Positions 49,020 to 60,658 of a stretch of 64,000 bases of DNA are shown here, piece after piece. The position numbers and the translations under genes were made by a program. The notes beneath the pieces were generated by a model. It saw only the letters and a list, made by a program, of their open reading frames with translations. It was not told the DNA's origin and made no database searches. Source of the DNA: Dentipellis sp. KUC8613 (taxonomy: Eukaryota; Basidiomycota; Agaricomycetes; Russulales; Hericiaceae); assembly GCA_002286715.1 (NCBI GenBank), contig NSJX01000007.1, positions 912,499-976,498 on the forward strand, read 5' to 3'. Numbering within the stretch: position 1 is the first letter of the stretch; every line of letters starts with the position of its first letter.

Positions 49020-52000
49020 TTAAGGTCTCCTTGCGGAGGGACCAGCGTCATCTGGACCGGGTCGCTATATCAATGGCAGGCGTTAACTCGTGCGTTGTCT
49101 AAGTAATGTAGTCGTGTGTTCACCTTCTTCGCGTTTCTCGGAATGAATAGACTGGCTGCCTGCTTCTGACGCTTGACGGGGGGGCGAGGCTTCTTGCTAG
49201 GACCATCATTCGCGTCTGCGGAACCGCCGGCGTCCGCTGGGGGTGGTCGTTTCTGCCCAGCCGATAGCCTGGGAGGTTGATTTTCTGCGACTGACGTGTT
49301 GGCTGGTGTGACTACCGGCGCAGCAGCGGGTAGAGGTCGCCGTTCAATATTGGCAGGTTGCACTGGGTTTGGTGCGTCAGAGGGCGGTTTCCTCGAGACA
49401 GCTGCTTTCAAATTTTGCGGAGTTGCTAGGTCAACAGGAATTGCCGGTGCAGGCTTGATCACAAAAGGCGCGATTCTAGCAGGTTTCGGGGGAGGCTGTA
49501 TACGTGTATCTGCCCCAGGTGCTGTGAAGTAGCTGGTGTCCACCTGTATTGAAGCGGTTTAGGAAGCATTCCCATAATACGAAAAGACTATGAACTTACG
49601 TCGAGGAAGCATGAGCGAGATCTAGCATCAGCCACGATCTCTTTCCAATTTTCGTCGCTTCTTTCAAGTGTCGCGGCATGGCCCAAAATAAAGAGAGACG
49701 ACCGAGCTCGAGTCAGGGCAACGTTCATACGACGTACGTCTGTCAGACTGTTGGGTCAGTGCAAGCAGCAGCACAATTCAGAAACTCTTTACCAGACAAG
49801 AAACCGATTTTCGTCAACCCCGGCCCCGCACGCACGCAAGACAAGATAATAATGTCTTTCTCTTGGCCTTGGAAACCATCGACAGTGTTGAAGACTATCT
49901 TGTCAGCAACTTCGATGCCAAACGTGCGCTCAAACGTTCGACGGAGCTCATCGAGTTGAGCACGGTACATGGAGACAATGCCGATTCGGTAGTCGAAGTT
50001 TACGGAGGAGAACTCTTTTCGAAGACGAGAGAACAGCGCGACGGCCACTTGTACCTCCGTCAAATTGGAGATTGAATGGAGTTTCTGTGTTTCTTTGCTG
50101 CCGTAGACGTTGAAGAACCGGTAAGGGCCAAACCTATCACTAACGTGCCATAGTTGTTTCGTCTTTTCGGCCATGTTCGGTCCATCTTGCAAGCGCCCGT
50201 GGTAGAAGACACGGCTAGGCAATTGGCTGATGTCTGGATGCATACGATATTGAATGCTGCAAATAATCAGACAAAGTATTCATTGCATAACGTGTAGAAC
50301 TCACCTCAGGAGATGCACGGCGTCTGGCCGTTGCTTCTGCAGTCTTACAAAGAGCGATTGATTATAATCGTATCGAGTTGCCTAGAGAGCGTTCTAGTAA
50401 ATTCACGCAATCCAAGTACTGGATCTAGACTTACCTCCAGAGATATTACGGTGGGAGGCAATTGCTGAGGGTCTGAGAAATGTTATTACTCGTCAAGAGC
50501 TGCCATAAGATGATCATTACCTCCCACCATCACACATCGTGTGCAGCGATATTTCAAGGGAATCAACGAGCTCAGTTCAATAGCTTGGGCCGCTTCGTCA
50601 ATTATGATCATGTCGAAGTCTAGTTGTTCGAGAACGTCGTGACCACTGCCAGACAAGGTACTGCAGATAACATCGGCTTCGGAAAGAACCATCGCCCTGA
50701 ACTTTCGACGAATGGCATCCAATGAACGATTGTCGGATTTCTGTTTGTCCTTTAAACGATCGAGTTGCTGGGTGAGAGCAACACGGCGGGAATTCAGCTT
50801 CTTAATGTCGTCCTCCAAGGCTAGCGTTTTCGCAGTGTTGTCGTGAATAGACATCAGCTCTTCTTGCTTCTCTTGTTTTTGTCGTCGTACTGAGTCTAAA
50901 TCGGTACGGAGAACAGAGATTTCGCTACTAGAGTCTCTTGATGCTTGTTTTCCATTGTCACTCGCCTGCAGCTTCTGATCCACGAGGGTGTCCAGGGAGA
51001 TGTCTTTGACACTTGCGCTGATGGACTTTTCAGCACCAACACGCACGACTTTGGGAATGACACTTCGTCGACCTGAGCCGGATACTCCTTCCTTCAAACG
51101 ATAGGCGACTTCGTCGATTGCTGCATTGCTTGGCGCACAAAGCAATATCTTCTTCGTAGGGAGCTTCTCCGCTGGAGCACTGCGTCCCACCTGCACGCTG
51201 GCAGCCGGACCGCGGCGGGAAGACAGGAATGCCTGTACCAAACCACAGATTGTTGACGTCTTACCCGTTCCTGGAGGACTGTTGGAACGGATGAGAGACG
51301 CCGATGGTAGAGGAAATGATGTTACTCACCCTTGAATCAGCGAGAAGCCGTCAGTCTGCAAGACACTTGCGATTGCCAAGGCCTGGGGTTGATTCACGTT
51401 GTAAGTAGACGCGGTCCGTTGCAGTTCACTCTCGTCGATGGCTGCCTTCCAGGCTAAATTTGGGTGCAGAATCATTTCCGCGTAGTCGTAATACTGCATA
51501 GAAACCAGGGCACCGAATTCGCGATGCAGCGTGCTCAAACTGTGACATGCGGTCCTTTAATGGTAGTCACATGCACCAGATATCATACTTTACCTGAATA
51601 CCTTGCACAAGGTCCAACTGGTATTAATTTGCAAACCAGGGTCAACAGTAGCGCCAAGAAAACAGCGGATCGAGGCTTGTACAGGCTGAGGTCCGAAAGG
51701 CATGCTCTTGAAGCCCTGGGTTTTCCCCAGTATACACTTGCTGCCAGAAGGATGCCGAAGCAGCACAACGTCGGTCTCGGCAAGAAACCAGCCTTTGGAC
51801 AGGGGCGAAGTAATGTTGATTTCGAGATCTATCCAGTCGTCGATGAATTGGCGAGACATTATCTTACACTCGAAGCGTTCTGGCTGCTCGTCTTTGGATT
51901 GCATGATTTGAGCCCAGCATTCAAGAAGCAATAGAGGCTGAAATACGCGACGATAATGGTCCATGTCCGTGAACTTATCTGGCACTTTCAGCAACTGTGG

Positions 52001-55000
52001 TTGCTCTCCCTTCCAGGGCGGATCGAAACCAGTGTGGTCATAAGGCCAAGAAAGAAGTATACGATGGAGTTCTGAGACATCCGGGCGCATTCGCATAGCG
52101 ATTCTGCGCGCATCATCGCGTCTATTAAAGCGTTCTTGCATAGACTTCTTTGCATTTGCAGGTAGATCCATGACCTTGACTTGCCGACGCTCAGTTGGCT
52201 TCTTGATACGAGGACTCTTCTGCAGCTTGACGAGGCCAGCAAGGCCCTCATTACCGCTTTCGTCATCGCTGGACCCCTCGCTAGACGACGACTCTGCTAT
52301 GACAGCGCGCTTCTTCTCGATTGGTTTGACTGGCTGCGCTGGGATTGAGACTGAAGAAGACTCGGATCTCCGGAACTTGGGCATAGGTACTACTTGAGCT
52401 TCTGCCTCGAGCTTCTGCTTGTCCTCGCCATATGAACGTGAGCTGAAATGCCGCGAGGTCGCGCCTTTCCATGATGTCTGTTTGGCTATCGCGCCAGGAG
52501 CCGCAGGTCTGAGACCCTTCCTGCTTGGATCAGCCATACTCTTTTGCTCTTTGACTGGTTTCTTGGCTGGGATAACTTCAGAGACGATCTGAATATCGTC
52601 GTCGAACCAAGTAAGAGCATCCTCCAATTTGGCCAAGCGAGAAGCATCAAGTCGTGTCTGACGTTTGTCACCCTTCGCCCTAGCATCCTCCACCTGCTTG
52701 TTGAGCTTGGTAAGGACAGCTTCGGAGGGTCTGATCTCGGTATCCCGGAAGCATTCAAGAAGGGTCTGGAGCAGAGCAAACGATTGATGAAGGAGTTCTT
52801 CGTCAGTCAGTCGAAGCCAGCGAGTCAATTCTAAGAGCACCGGCTTCAAGTCATTGACCATCCGTTTGCCCACGCGAGACAGCTTGCGCTTCAAAACTCC
52901 TCGAGCAGAAACGTCGGAGTTTGCCACAGCAGCGCTCTCGAAGACTCGCCATTGAGCAAGCATGTCTCTGCCGAAAATAAGGGCGTCGCGCATCCAAACG
53001 ATCATCTCTTCGTTTTGGAAATAATTAGACCACGAAGGCGTCTTCATGAATATGACCGTGATCGCCTGCGTCATGAGGGTCCAGAATTTGGGGATCTCTG
53101 CACCTGGACCTGGACCGTCGCTGCGGGGCTTCAGATATTCTTCGTCATGAAGTAAACCATCAGGCAATGCGCAAAGAACTTCGATGACGTCCGTTAAGCA
53201 CCGCACAAGAGACTTAGATAGAGTGCAAGCTTCTGGCACAGAGGGAGCGTGGTGTGTAAATGCCTCGATGAATTGAAAGATGCCGTTCAACGAGGCGTCC
53301 GGAAGGTTGTAGAGAAGCGCACGGAAACAGTCCAAACGGATATCCACATCAAACGCCTGGCCGACGAGCGTTTGTGCGGCGACTTGAATATCCTCCACGG
53401 GGCATAGCATTAGCGCCATGATATCCTTCACGACCCCAGGGCGGCGAAGTAGATATTGCACCGACGACGCCGCGTTGTAGTTGGCATACTTGGAGACTGC
53501 ATCAGAGAAGCCATCGCGGAATGTGTCCAAGGAGCGGTTAACTTCGTCAAATGCAGGCTGGACCGAAGAAGGCGCCTTGCCGGCACTCGCAGATTGCAGG
53601 GCTGACTTAAACGCCTTTTTTGTCAGAACGTCCTGATGAGCAGAGCGTGCCACAACGGAGATTATAGCCGCCATGCCGTCGGAGTCATTCGCCTCAACGT
53701 TCGTAAACACTTTCTTCCACATCTGTCTTCTGATACTAGGCACATCGACGGCAGTTGGCTTCTCCGCAAGTATTCGACAAAGCTGATGAATGGTGTGAGA
53801 AACATCGTGGACGTCTTTCAGCAGTGCGGTTGTAATGAGACCGCGGACGGCGACTCGTGCATTGTCCCATGCTGAGTCCTTGAAGGCGCGTGCAAAAGCG
53901 ATGGCTACAAATCGATCAGTGTGAATGTCCAGCGTGCTGACCGCAGCTTGACGTTGGATGACCGTTTCATTGTTTTGGCTCTTGCTAATGACCTCACGAA
54001 TAAGCTAGCGGTGGTCAACAATCAATTTCGACGGCACGTTAGTTCCTGGAGATGATTTGGACTCACATTGGCGGCCGCGACCATGACTGTTGGACGCGCT
54101 GCTTGAAAGCGCTCATGCTGGAGCTCTTCACAGAGAAAGTCGACCATCTTTGCCATGACGTCGCCGAACACGGACGAAGACCATATGCTTCGGAGATATT
54201 CTAGGAACCATAACAGAAACCAAGGCTTTTCGTCTTTCGGACCGAGGGACTGGACACGTTCAGAGTACGATGGGTTATCCTTGATTGAATCGAACACGAC
54301 TTGTGGGTAATCTTGGCCATCTCCTTTCCATAAGTCACTGCCCAGCCGCTTGATGAGATAGCAGAAGGAGCGAAGAATATCCATCCACTCTGAAGTTAAG
54401 GCGCCATGCAACAACGTGGATCGTTAGTACTCTCCGAGACGAAACAACAGGGCATATACTGACGAGGGCCTGTGTCGTGCAGATGTCCGACCACAAAATG
54501 GGCAAGATTGAACCCGGTCCCTTGTCTTGGCTTGAGCATCTCTGTAGGGAACATCCGAAAAGCCGTCACAAAGCCGGACCACAGAACAGCAGGCTTTTGA
54601 GAGAATGCGAATGTCTGAAGTGGGAAAGTTGTTGGAGGCCCTCCGGAAGTTGCAGGGTTACCTCCGGCTTGGGATACCACATGCATCATAATGTCCGAAA
54701 CCAGTGGATATGTGTCGACGAACTTTTCCATAGCCATTGGCGCAGTCCGGCATCGTGCAACATGTAGCCGCGCCCATTGTCGAATTCTCTGGTCCTGATG
54801 GAGAAGTAGCAACAGAATACCGGGCGGCACAGGCTCGGATGGCCACGCTGAGATCGCAGTGCTCGGTGTATATGCCTGAAGTATGGACTGTATGCCACTG
54901 TTCTTCAAGACGTGAACGTTCGCGACTATATGAAAGACCACCGCAGGTGGTGCATCCACTAGCGAACGGGACGGTGGAGGAGCTCCAGGAGGAGTAGGAA

Positions 55001-55506
55001 CAATATGAGAGCGCGACAAGCTATCAAGTACCATTTTCAGCTCCCATTCATCGAAAGCCTCCATAAAAGATGCAATCGTGGGAGGCTCAAAGGCACCCAT
55101 GTAGCTGTCAGATGAAGAGGCCATGAGCTCACAAGTCCAGAACAAACCACACGTAGCCAACTTACGTCTCTCTTGAATTCCATTTGGCCTCTTGCAACCC
55201 TCGTACACATCCGCAGCATGCGTCCATCATGGTCTGCATCTTCTGCTTCCACAAGTCGACCCTTTCCGAATTATACGCGAACAAGCGGAGAAGAAATGTC
55301 GCTGCCTGGACAGTGAGGTCATCTGCAAGCTCACAGAACCAGTGGACCCCGCCATCCGCGGGCCTGGCCTGCACCTTCATGGCATAGTTGTAGATGGGCG
55401 ATATAATTTCATCGGTTGCAGAAGAGGAGTCAACGGGTTGGTCACGAAGGTCACTGAGAAGTTTCTTGAGGCGGGCAAGGTCATTTGCAGCAGGAGTGGT
55501 AGTCAT
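49020..55506 (-). CDS. SEN1: Sen1/senataxin-type SF1 helicase
   Basis: A long multi-exon gene (about 1,900 aa). It starts MTTTPAANDLARLKKLLSDL with a helical N-terminal Sen1 domain (FMEAFDEWELKMVLDSLSRS, RQMWKKVFTNVEANDSDGMA, SVQYLLRRPGVVKDIMALML) and a charged linker (AVIAESSSSEGSSDDESGNE). The helicase domain follows: FSLIQG joined by an intron to PPGTGKTSTI (Walker A), ILLCAPSNAAIDEVAYRLKE, a coiled-coil prong (KKLNSRRVALTQQLDRLKDK), ADVICSTLSGSGHDVL, FDMIIIDEAAQAIELSSLIP (motif II), RCVMVGG, LLSIQYRMHPDISQLPSRVF, GIVSMYRAQLDELRRTF, NTVDGFQGQEKDIIILSCVR and a last exon group with RRMNVALTRARSSLF. Sen1 unwinds RNA/DNA hybrids and ends non-coding and some coding transcription. The C-terminal tail is Pro-rich and basic (KKPRPPVKRQKQAASLFIPR) with nuclear-signal features. 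A final intron joins NAKK to RPGPDDAGPSARRP. The gene converges on Ecm16/DHX37 with 167 bp between stop codons. Confidence 0.92.
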
Positions 55507-55799
55507 AAGAGCCCGGTGGTGTGCAGTCCGCTCCCTTGCACGGGCAGGAACCAATGGAGAAAGTATTCAGCGCTGAGGGTGCCACCTCGCCTTCAACGCG
55601 ACTCCTGGCGGCGAATAAAGGGGAAGGAAGAAAACGGGGAACCAAGAAACGAGATGGGTGAGACGAAAGAACGCCAAAGTGGCAATTGTCCGACGCGTAG
55701 CATGAGCGCACGTGGCCCGCGCCGTCGACATACTGAATTTAGCAAGTAGTGGGTCCATCTTCAAAGCGTCCCTCCTCAACTACTACTGTGATTACCATC
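55507..55799. promoter_or_regulatory. Divergent promoter region, SEN1 / translin
   Basis: 293 bp between the start codons of Sen1 (-) and translin (+), presumably carrying both promoters. Longer open frames entering it from either side lack conserved residues. Confidence 0.5.
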
Positions 55800-56817
55800 A
55801 TGGACCCACAAGACCTCGATCTCATCAACGGCCTGTTGGATAGCGATGCGGAACTCAGAGAAGTGAAGTAAAATTATTGGTCCCGACGCAGGCTCTCTGA
55901 TACCCCGCTGAAGAAACTCAAGGAACATATCAATGACTTTGACAAGAAGACGCGCACCATGGTCGGCCTGCTCAACAAAGTCCACTCCACTCCATCATCA
56001 GATAGTATGTTGTGCCTCTGAGACATTTGTAGCTTTTTTCAACGTATCGTCTCAGTCCCCGCTCTTCTCCACACCGTCCGCCCGGTGATCCAAACCTGTC
56101 AGGAGACAACAGCTGCTTTAGCGGCACTTGTTCCCCCGAATCAATTCTGGCGATGGAAAGACATGTGGACAAATTCATTACGTTCCGCCGCTTTTTCTAT
56201 AATATTCGTGGAATACCTTGCTACTGGAAGACTACTCTCCTTGCAGGATGCGAACACGCAACTGGGGAGTGCGTATTCATGACTTCAATATTTACTGGAC
56301 TCGATTGACCGTTCTGTTATGTCTTACGCAGTCGAGGAAGAGTGGAAAGACAGGTTTACTCTTGGTGTCGAAGATTACCTACACGGAGTGATCACCATGG
56401 TCAACGAACTGGTAAGACACTCGCGTTTATATGCAGAATCTCGTTGAATCTCCGTAAAGTCTCGTCTTGCTGTGAATGCTGTCACTCTGGGGGATTTTGA
56501 GGCTCCTATCCGGATATCCGTCTTCGTGAAGGACGTTTTCGCCGGTTTTTCGATGGTGCGACTCCATGCCATCGTTCCCTAGTGTCTTCATACTGATGTG
56601 GTCCACCAGCTCAACCTGAAAAACGACATCTTGCGTCGAAGATTCGATAGCCTCAAGTACGACATCAAAAAGATTGAGGAAGGTATGTTGCCGCAGTTTT
56701 GTAGGGCTGTCTACTTGATGGCCGTTGTCCTCGCCTCCAGTTGTATACGACGTGTCGCTGCGAAAACTTGCACCGTCTTCAAAAGAGCCTGCGAAGGTAA
56801 TGAAAATGCAAGAGTAA
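55800..56817 (+). CDS. Translin
   Basis: Seven exons with six introns give about 230 aa, matching the roughly 228 aa of animal translin. Exon 1 (55800-55862) encodes MDPQDLDLINGLLDSDAELR plus E. A 51-nt intron (GTGAAG...CTGAAG) then joins to KLKEHINDFDKKTRTMVGLL NKVHST. Later blocks are diagnostic: PPNQFWRWKDMWTNSLRSAA, FVEYLATGRLLSLQ, EEEWKDRFTLGVEDYLHGVI, ISVFVKDVFAGFSM joined to LNLKNDILRRRFDSLKYDIK, KIEEVVYDVSLRKL. Translin forms an octameric, all-helical single-stranded RNA/DNA-binding barrel; with Trax it makes the C3PO RNase that trims tRNA and small-RNA passenger strands. The first intron was chosen because it keeps the spacing seen in human translin; a 24-nt alternative is too short to splice. 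It ends KVMKMQE at 56817. Confidence 0.9.
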
Positions 56818-56972
56818 CTGCCAAGATGATGGTATGGCCGTAGAACAACCATCCGAGGTGCCCTTCATGTCGCCGTAGATCATACTAGAGCCCTTCGTGG
56901 AAGTGTGTAAAATGACCTGAATATTAAGGAGATACTAGAGACAATGGGAGGGATAAGAAAGATAGGAAAGGC

Positions 56973-57526
56973 CTATTGGTGACGTCGAGACCGTATCCGC
57001 TTGCCATTTTGCACGGCCGGACCCCACCTACACCGAACAGGACAAATTTTAGCCAAGTTTCCAAAACAGTGCGCGCAACACGTACCCTCGAATCTTCTTC
57101 TTTCCTTTCGCCTCATATGCGAAGTCTGATGGGTCTTGCCCCTGACGATATTTCTCCTTAGACCACATAATGTACCTGCGTTAACGCGCATCAGCACTGG
57201 AACGCATCCCACCAGCATAGTACTCACCTCCGGTCCTTCACCGGGACACCAGCCTTCCTCAGCTCAAGCCCGCTCGCTCTCCAGAGATCCTCCCACGACT
57301 CATACTGTACTTTGGTCTCGGCTGACCGACCAATAGCCTTGAGGAACTCCTCGGGAGTACTGATGGAGCCTACGCGTGGTGTGCCCCGTCAGGTCCCTCC
57401 GAGCTTGCTGATTTGGGTGAACATACCTCTAGGAGCAGGGACAGCCCTGTCGAGTGCCTTGTTCCGAAGAGAACGGGTGAATGCAGGGAACACAGAGCGG
57501 AAGCCCCCACCGAGCGAGAAAGACAT
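56973..57526 (-). CDS. Mitochondrial small-subunit ribosomal protein mS41 (Fyv4-like)
   Basis: Four exons on the minus strand give about 128 aa. It starts MSFSLGGGFRSVFPAFTRSL, Arg-rich with few acids, a plausible mitochondrial import sequence. The mature part is a SAM-like IGR domain: ISTPEEFLKAIGRSAETKVQ, SWEDLWRASGLELRKAGVPV, KDRRYIMWSKEKYRQG. It ends KKKIRGWGPAVQNGKRIRSR plus RHQ. Small size, the pattern F.KxIGR...L...SG.ELK..G(I/V)P.KDRRYI, and the basic C-terminus are typical of Fyv4, now known as mS41 of the mitoribosome. Each of the three introns (GTATGT...GTAG, GTGAGT...GCAG, GTACGT...GTAG) was placed by continuity of these motifs. It converges on translin with 155 bp between stops. 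A candidate inverted-repeat element begins about 25 bp upstream of its start codon. Confidence 0.8.
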
Positions 57527-57551
57527 GATGAAAAACGCGTAGGTCCGATTA

Positions 57552-57587
57552 CAGCTGATTCAGAAAACCTTGTCCGCGCCGCGTCCC
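57552..57587 (+). repeat. Left terminal inverted repeat (36 identical bases)
   Basis: Identical to the reverse complement of 58600-58635; outermost bases cagctgattcag. Confidence 0.85.
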
Positions 57588-58599
57588 CCTCGCGGGCAAA
57601 TCCGAAAAATCGAAAAAACATTGAGAAATTAGAAAAATACGAAACTCATTGCCCACATGCTCAGACAGCCTCGAAACTACCCACAATCACAGTCAAGATG
57701 ACGACAATGTCCAGGGGGGCGCTCTGAGGTGGCGGAAGCGACGCGCAATCCAGGAGAGGTGCTCGGTGGAGAAGCTGCAAGACTGGCGCGACAACGATGC
57801 AGAATTTGACGGCGATGGACAGGATGACGGGTTTCCGAGGGCAACACTACCATGGTGAGTACAGATAATCTCATATGAAGTCAGAATAACAGTCGGCATT
57901 GTTTGAATCCTAGATCCATCACGATGACCACCTGCCACCCACTAGACCCACGACATCCTCTTCCTGCAAACATCCAACGCTCGATGTAAGCTGCACGTCA
58001 AGGATAACAATTGACTGAGCTGTTTGGGAACTCTCATGGGCTCGAGGACGGGTCAATCTCGGCACGCGACAACGTACGACGACCCAGGGAGGTCGTCACC
58101 ACTTTGCACCTTTCCCTTCGCAGTCTCACCAAACCTGACGGCGGCATATCTGAAATCGAAACTCGGATGAACCATATCGTCTCCGCGAATGCACAGGTGG
58201 GGCGGGGGTGCTCAGTGAGGCTAGGATTGCATCGATATGTGATGATTGTTTTGGCACCCAGATCTCTCTGTTGTCTCTGATCAATACCTCCTCCAAAACC
58301 CTTGTATAGTACACATGCTACACTGAACAGTCATTATAGACATGATCAGGCTATCTGAAGCTCAATTTTGCTGCTTGGAGATGTTCCATGGCTCAAATTT
58401 CCGTAACAGTGTCGGACATGCCAGCGCGGTTGCAGTGACGACGATTGTGCATCCCGGTCACCGTCAAGTGCTAGCTTCTTAAATTCTACATCGTAACAAA
58501 AGTTCACACCATCGAATATGCTACTATTGAGCTCGCACAGTGTCCTCTGCCATTTCTTGAAATTTTCGACATTTCTTGAATTTTCGGATTTGTCCGCGA

Positions 58600-58635
58600 G
58601 GGACGCGGCGCGGACAAGGTTTTCTGAATCAGCTG
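58600..58635 (-). repeat. Right terminal inverted repeat (36 identical bases)
   Basis: Reverse complement of 57552-57587; followed directly by TA. Confidence 0.85.
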
Positions 58636-58951
58636 TAGGCAAGTCTCCAGCGAGACCTCTCGCTATCGCATATTCCCGACTTTGACGAGCGCTTTGTCTC
58701 ACACACGGATACTTCTCCTGTCCACACTTAGCACAACCAGCACAACCAACACATCCTGTTTCACGTCTGCTCTGAAGCAATATTTCAGGAAAGGTACGTT
58801 TGTCGATTCGGGCTTATTTCACCCCATTGCCTTCGTTGTGCCGTGCACGTGAGTATCTAAACTACACCATCCAGTCACCATGTCTGTGATGCCCTCGTCC
58901 ATCAAATAGGTTCTCGGCAGCTGTATCAATCCATCATGCCAGTACTTCAAC

Positions 58952-60557
58952 ATGGTAGTCGAAAAAGCGCCTCTGAAGTGCTCGAGATGCAAGTAAGTGC
59001 GCTCCGAGTCCTGACAGATAGTTGCATGCCTTCTGAATTCATATTCAGCGCTTGTCAAGATCTGCAAGGTACTGCAATCAAGTCAATGATCTCACCTCTC
59101 AGGACTTCCATCCCATGACCCCACATGTGTCTCATCACTTCCTCCTAAAAATGTCAACGCGAGCACTGACCGCAGCACAAAGAGTACCGCAAGATCTGGG
59201 CCGCCTCCTCCGCGAACAACGGCGAAGTGCCCGTGGCGCAGATTATAATAAGCGCAAGATGGCCCACATCATCTGGCTCGTGCGCGGCATGACCGAGTAC
59301 GTAAGGGTCCGTTCGGTAACCGTACCGAAATATAATGTAGCGGTACATATCGTACATTATCACATGACTTCAGTTTGGCATTCAGATAATGTTGTGGTCT
59401 GTCGCGGGATCGCACAGCCACCACATAATCTTGCTTTCACGGTAAATGCAATATTGAAGCAGCACAAACGCAGCTAGTGGGCCAAAAATTATGGAAATGA
59501 TATACTGCTGTTGTCTCACTTGGCTCGACCTTGTTTTGGGGTGATACATGTGGTATGTGAAGCAGGATAATGAAATTCTCGAAAGTGCCACAATCTGGCA
59601 CCTCGCCGAAGGCTGCCGAAACGATCTCCGCAGAAAAGCCCGCAACGGCAGGCATGCGCCGTTGGTAAAGACAGGTCCAATGCCGGCGTGCCGGGAGCAC
59701 ATGCAAAACTCCGCTGTGGCGCAGAACTTCTCCATGTTATGCCTACACCGAAGACAATATTCCGAGCTTCGGGCACTTTTATTCAACTCCCTCTTGATCA
59801 CTTCAATGGATCTCACGAAAAATGGAAGGGTAGAAAGATTCATATTTAACATGATTTTAGATGTAGCCAACAAGGCATTAGAATGAGGAATAAATGTGTT
59901 ATAGGCTGTTCTTGAAAAAAGAGGAGCTCAGTGCCAAGGCAACACATTTTGGAGGCACTGGTGCTTCCGTACACTGCACATACGGAAATTTCTGTCGGAA
60001 AATTCCCACACATAATCTTTCGGTAGAGTTGCCATATATGGGAATATGTACCGCTACATTATATTTCGGTGCGGTTACCGAACGGACCCTAAACTACATG
60101 TTCAACGAGTACCGGCACTGCCACTGGGCAGCACCGCGTCGAGGCCCACGAGGCGCGGCGCGGGTTCATGGAATTCCACTTCGACCGCTGGGAGCAGCTG
60201 TATGCCGCGATCGACTTCGTCGAGTCGCTCCCAGTCTTTCAGGAGGCGGACTTCTTTGCCATGCCCGGCACGCCGTCGCATCCTGGTTTCATTGAGGATG
60301 GGGCAGAGGTCTCGCAGAAGATCCATCTTAGGAGAGTCACCCCGGATCGGGCGCTGAGGTTCATGCAAGTCGTCGACAATTTCATGAACTTCACGACCGA
60401 CAATACACGGCCCAACCTTCAGCGTGCGCTGGATCTTACGGAGAAGACAGGTAACATGTACATCATGTCTGTGACAGTGCGATTGAAGGGGACATACTCT
60501 ACTCACATGTATGACTTCTACTACAAGAACCTGAGCTGGAAGCCAGTTGGTATGTAG
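58952..60557 (+). CDS. Hypothetical gene interrupted by a transposon in an intron
   Basis: Exon order, from weaker to stronger: MVVEKAPLKCSRC (58952-58992, with CxxC), SEFIFSACQDLQ, then HKEYRKIWAASSANNGEVPV (from 59176), NKRKMAHIIWLVRGMTEY up to a GTAA donor at 59301, and after the transposon a large last exon: HRVEAHEARRGFMEFHFDRW, EQLYAAIDFVESLPVFQEAD, VTPDRALRFMQVVDNFMNFT, ending YYKNLSWKPVGM. The first and last parts are clean coding sequence. The step from NNGEVPVAQ to NKRKMAH is in another frame, as if one base had been lost near 59240; no good intron explains it. I do not know the family; the CxxC start and the RRGFMEFHFDRWE block suggest a basidiomycete lineage-specific protein. Gene end and last exon are solid; the 5' exons are provisional. 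Confidence 0.45.
59302..59304. repeat. Left TAA target-site duplication
   Basis: TAA directly before the left inverted repeat, matched by TAA at 60090-60092 after the right one. Confidence 0.7.
59305..59350 (+). repeat. Left 46-bp terminal inverted repeat
   Basis: Matches the reverse complement of 60044-60089 with a single T/C difference at base 19. Confidence 0.9.
60044..60089 (-). repeat. Right 46-bp terminal inverted repeat
   Basis: Inverted partner of 59305-59350; followed by the second TAA at 60090-60092. Confidence 0.9.
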
Positions 60558-60658
60558 GTGGGTAATAGATGCATTCAAACAAAGTGCAAGAGCTGAGCAA
60601 TGATGCGTGGCGGGTAGGATATAGTGTGTATACACTAGCATTGCCAACCAAACGTGGG

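Larger units (their letters stand above)
57552..58635. mobile_element. Candidate non-autonomous inverted-repeat element with TA target site
   Basis: The 36 bases at 57552-57587 (cagctgattcagaaaacctt...) recur exactly, inverted, at 58600-58635, and weaker match continues inward for about 25 bases (tcgcgg.caaatccgaaaa). Both ends are flanked by TA (57550-57551, 58636-58637), as in Tc1/mariner-type elements, although a two-base duplication is weak evidence. Each end contains a 9-bp stem, TTGTCCGCG...CGCGGACAA (one G/T mismatch in the left copy), able to fold into a hairpin. The 1.08-kb interval has no recognisable transposase: small open frames such as 58011-58280 lack known motifs. It may instead be an inverted duplication of a promoter segment. 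Confidence 0.45.
59305..60089. mobile_element. 785-bp non-autonomous PIF/Harbinger (Tourist-like) element
   Basis: Terminal inverted repeats of 46 bp (59305-59350 and 60044-60089) differ at one position only and begin GGGTCCGTTCGGTAACCG. They are flanked by TAA on both sides (59302-59304, 60090-60092). A TWA 3-bp duplication and a GGG(T/C)C.GTT.GG end are features of PIF/Harbinger and Tourist-like MITEs. The interior has one 112-codon open frame (59548-59886), which resembles no transposase, so this copy must depend on another for movement. Near identity of the two ends implies recent insertion. It lies within an intron of the host gene. Confidence 0.8.

Noticed and set aside
55865..55892. 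Early stop (TAA) in the translin first exon suggesting a broken gene
   Set aside because: A 51-nt intron starting GTGAAG covers the stop and gives exactly the residue spacing of animal translin.
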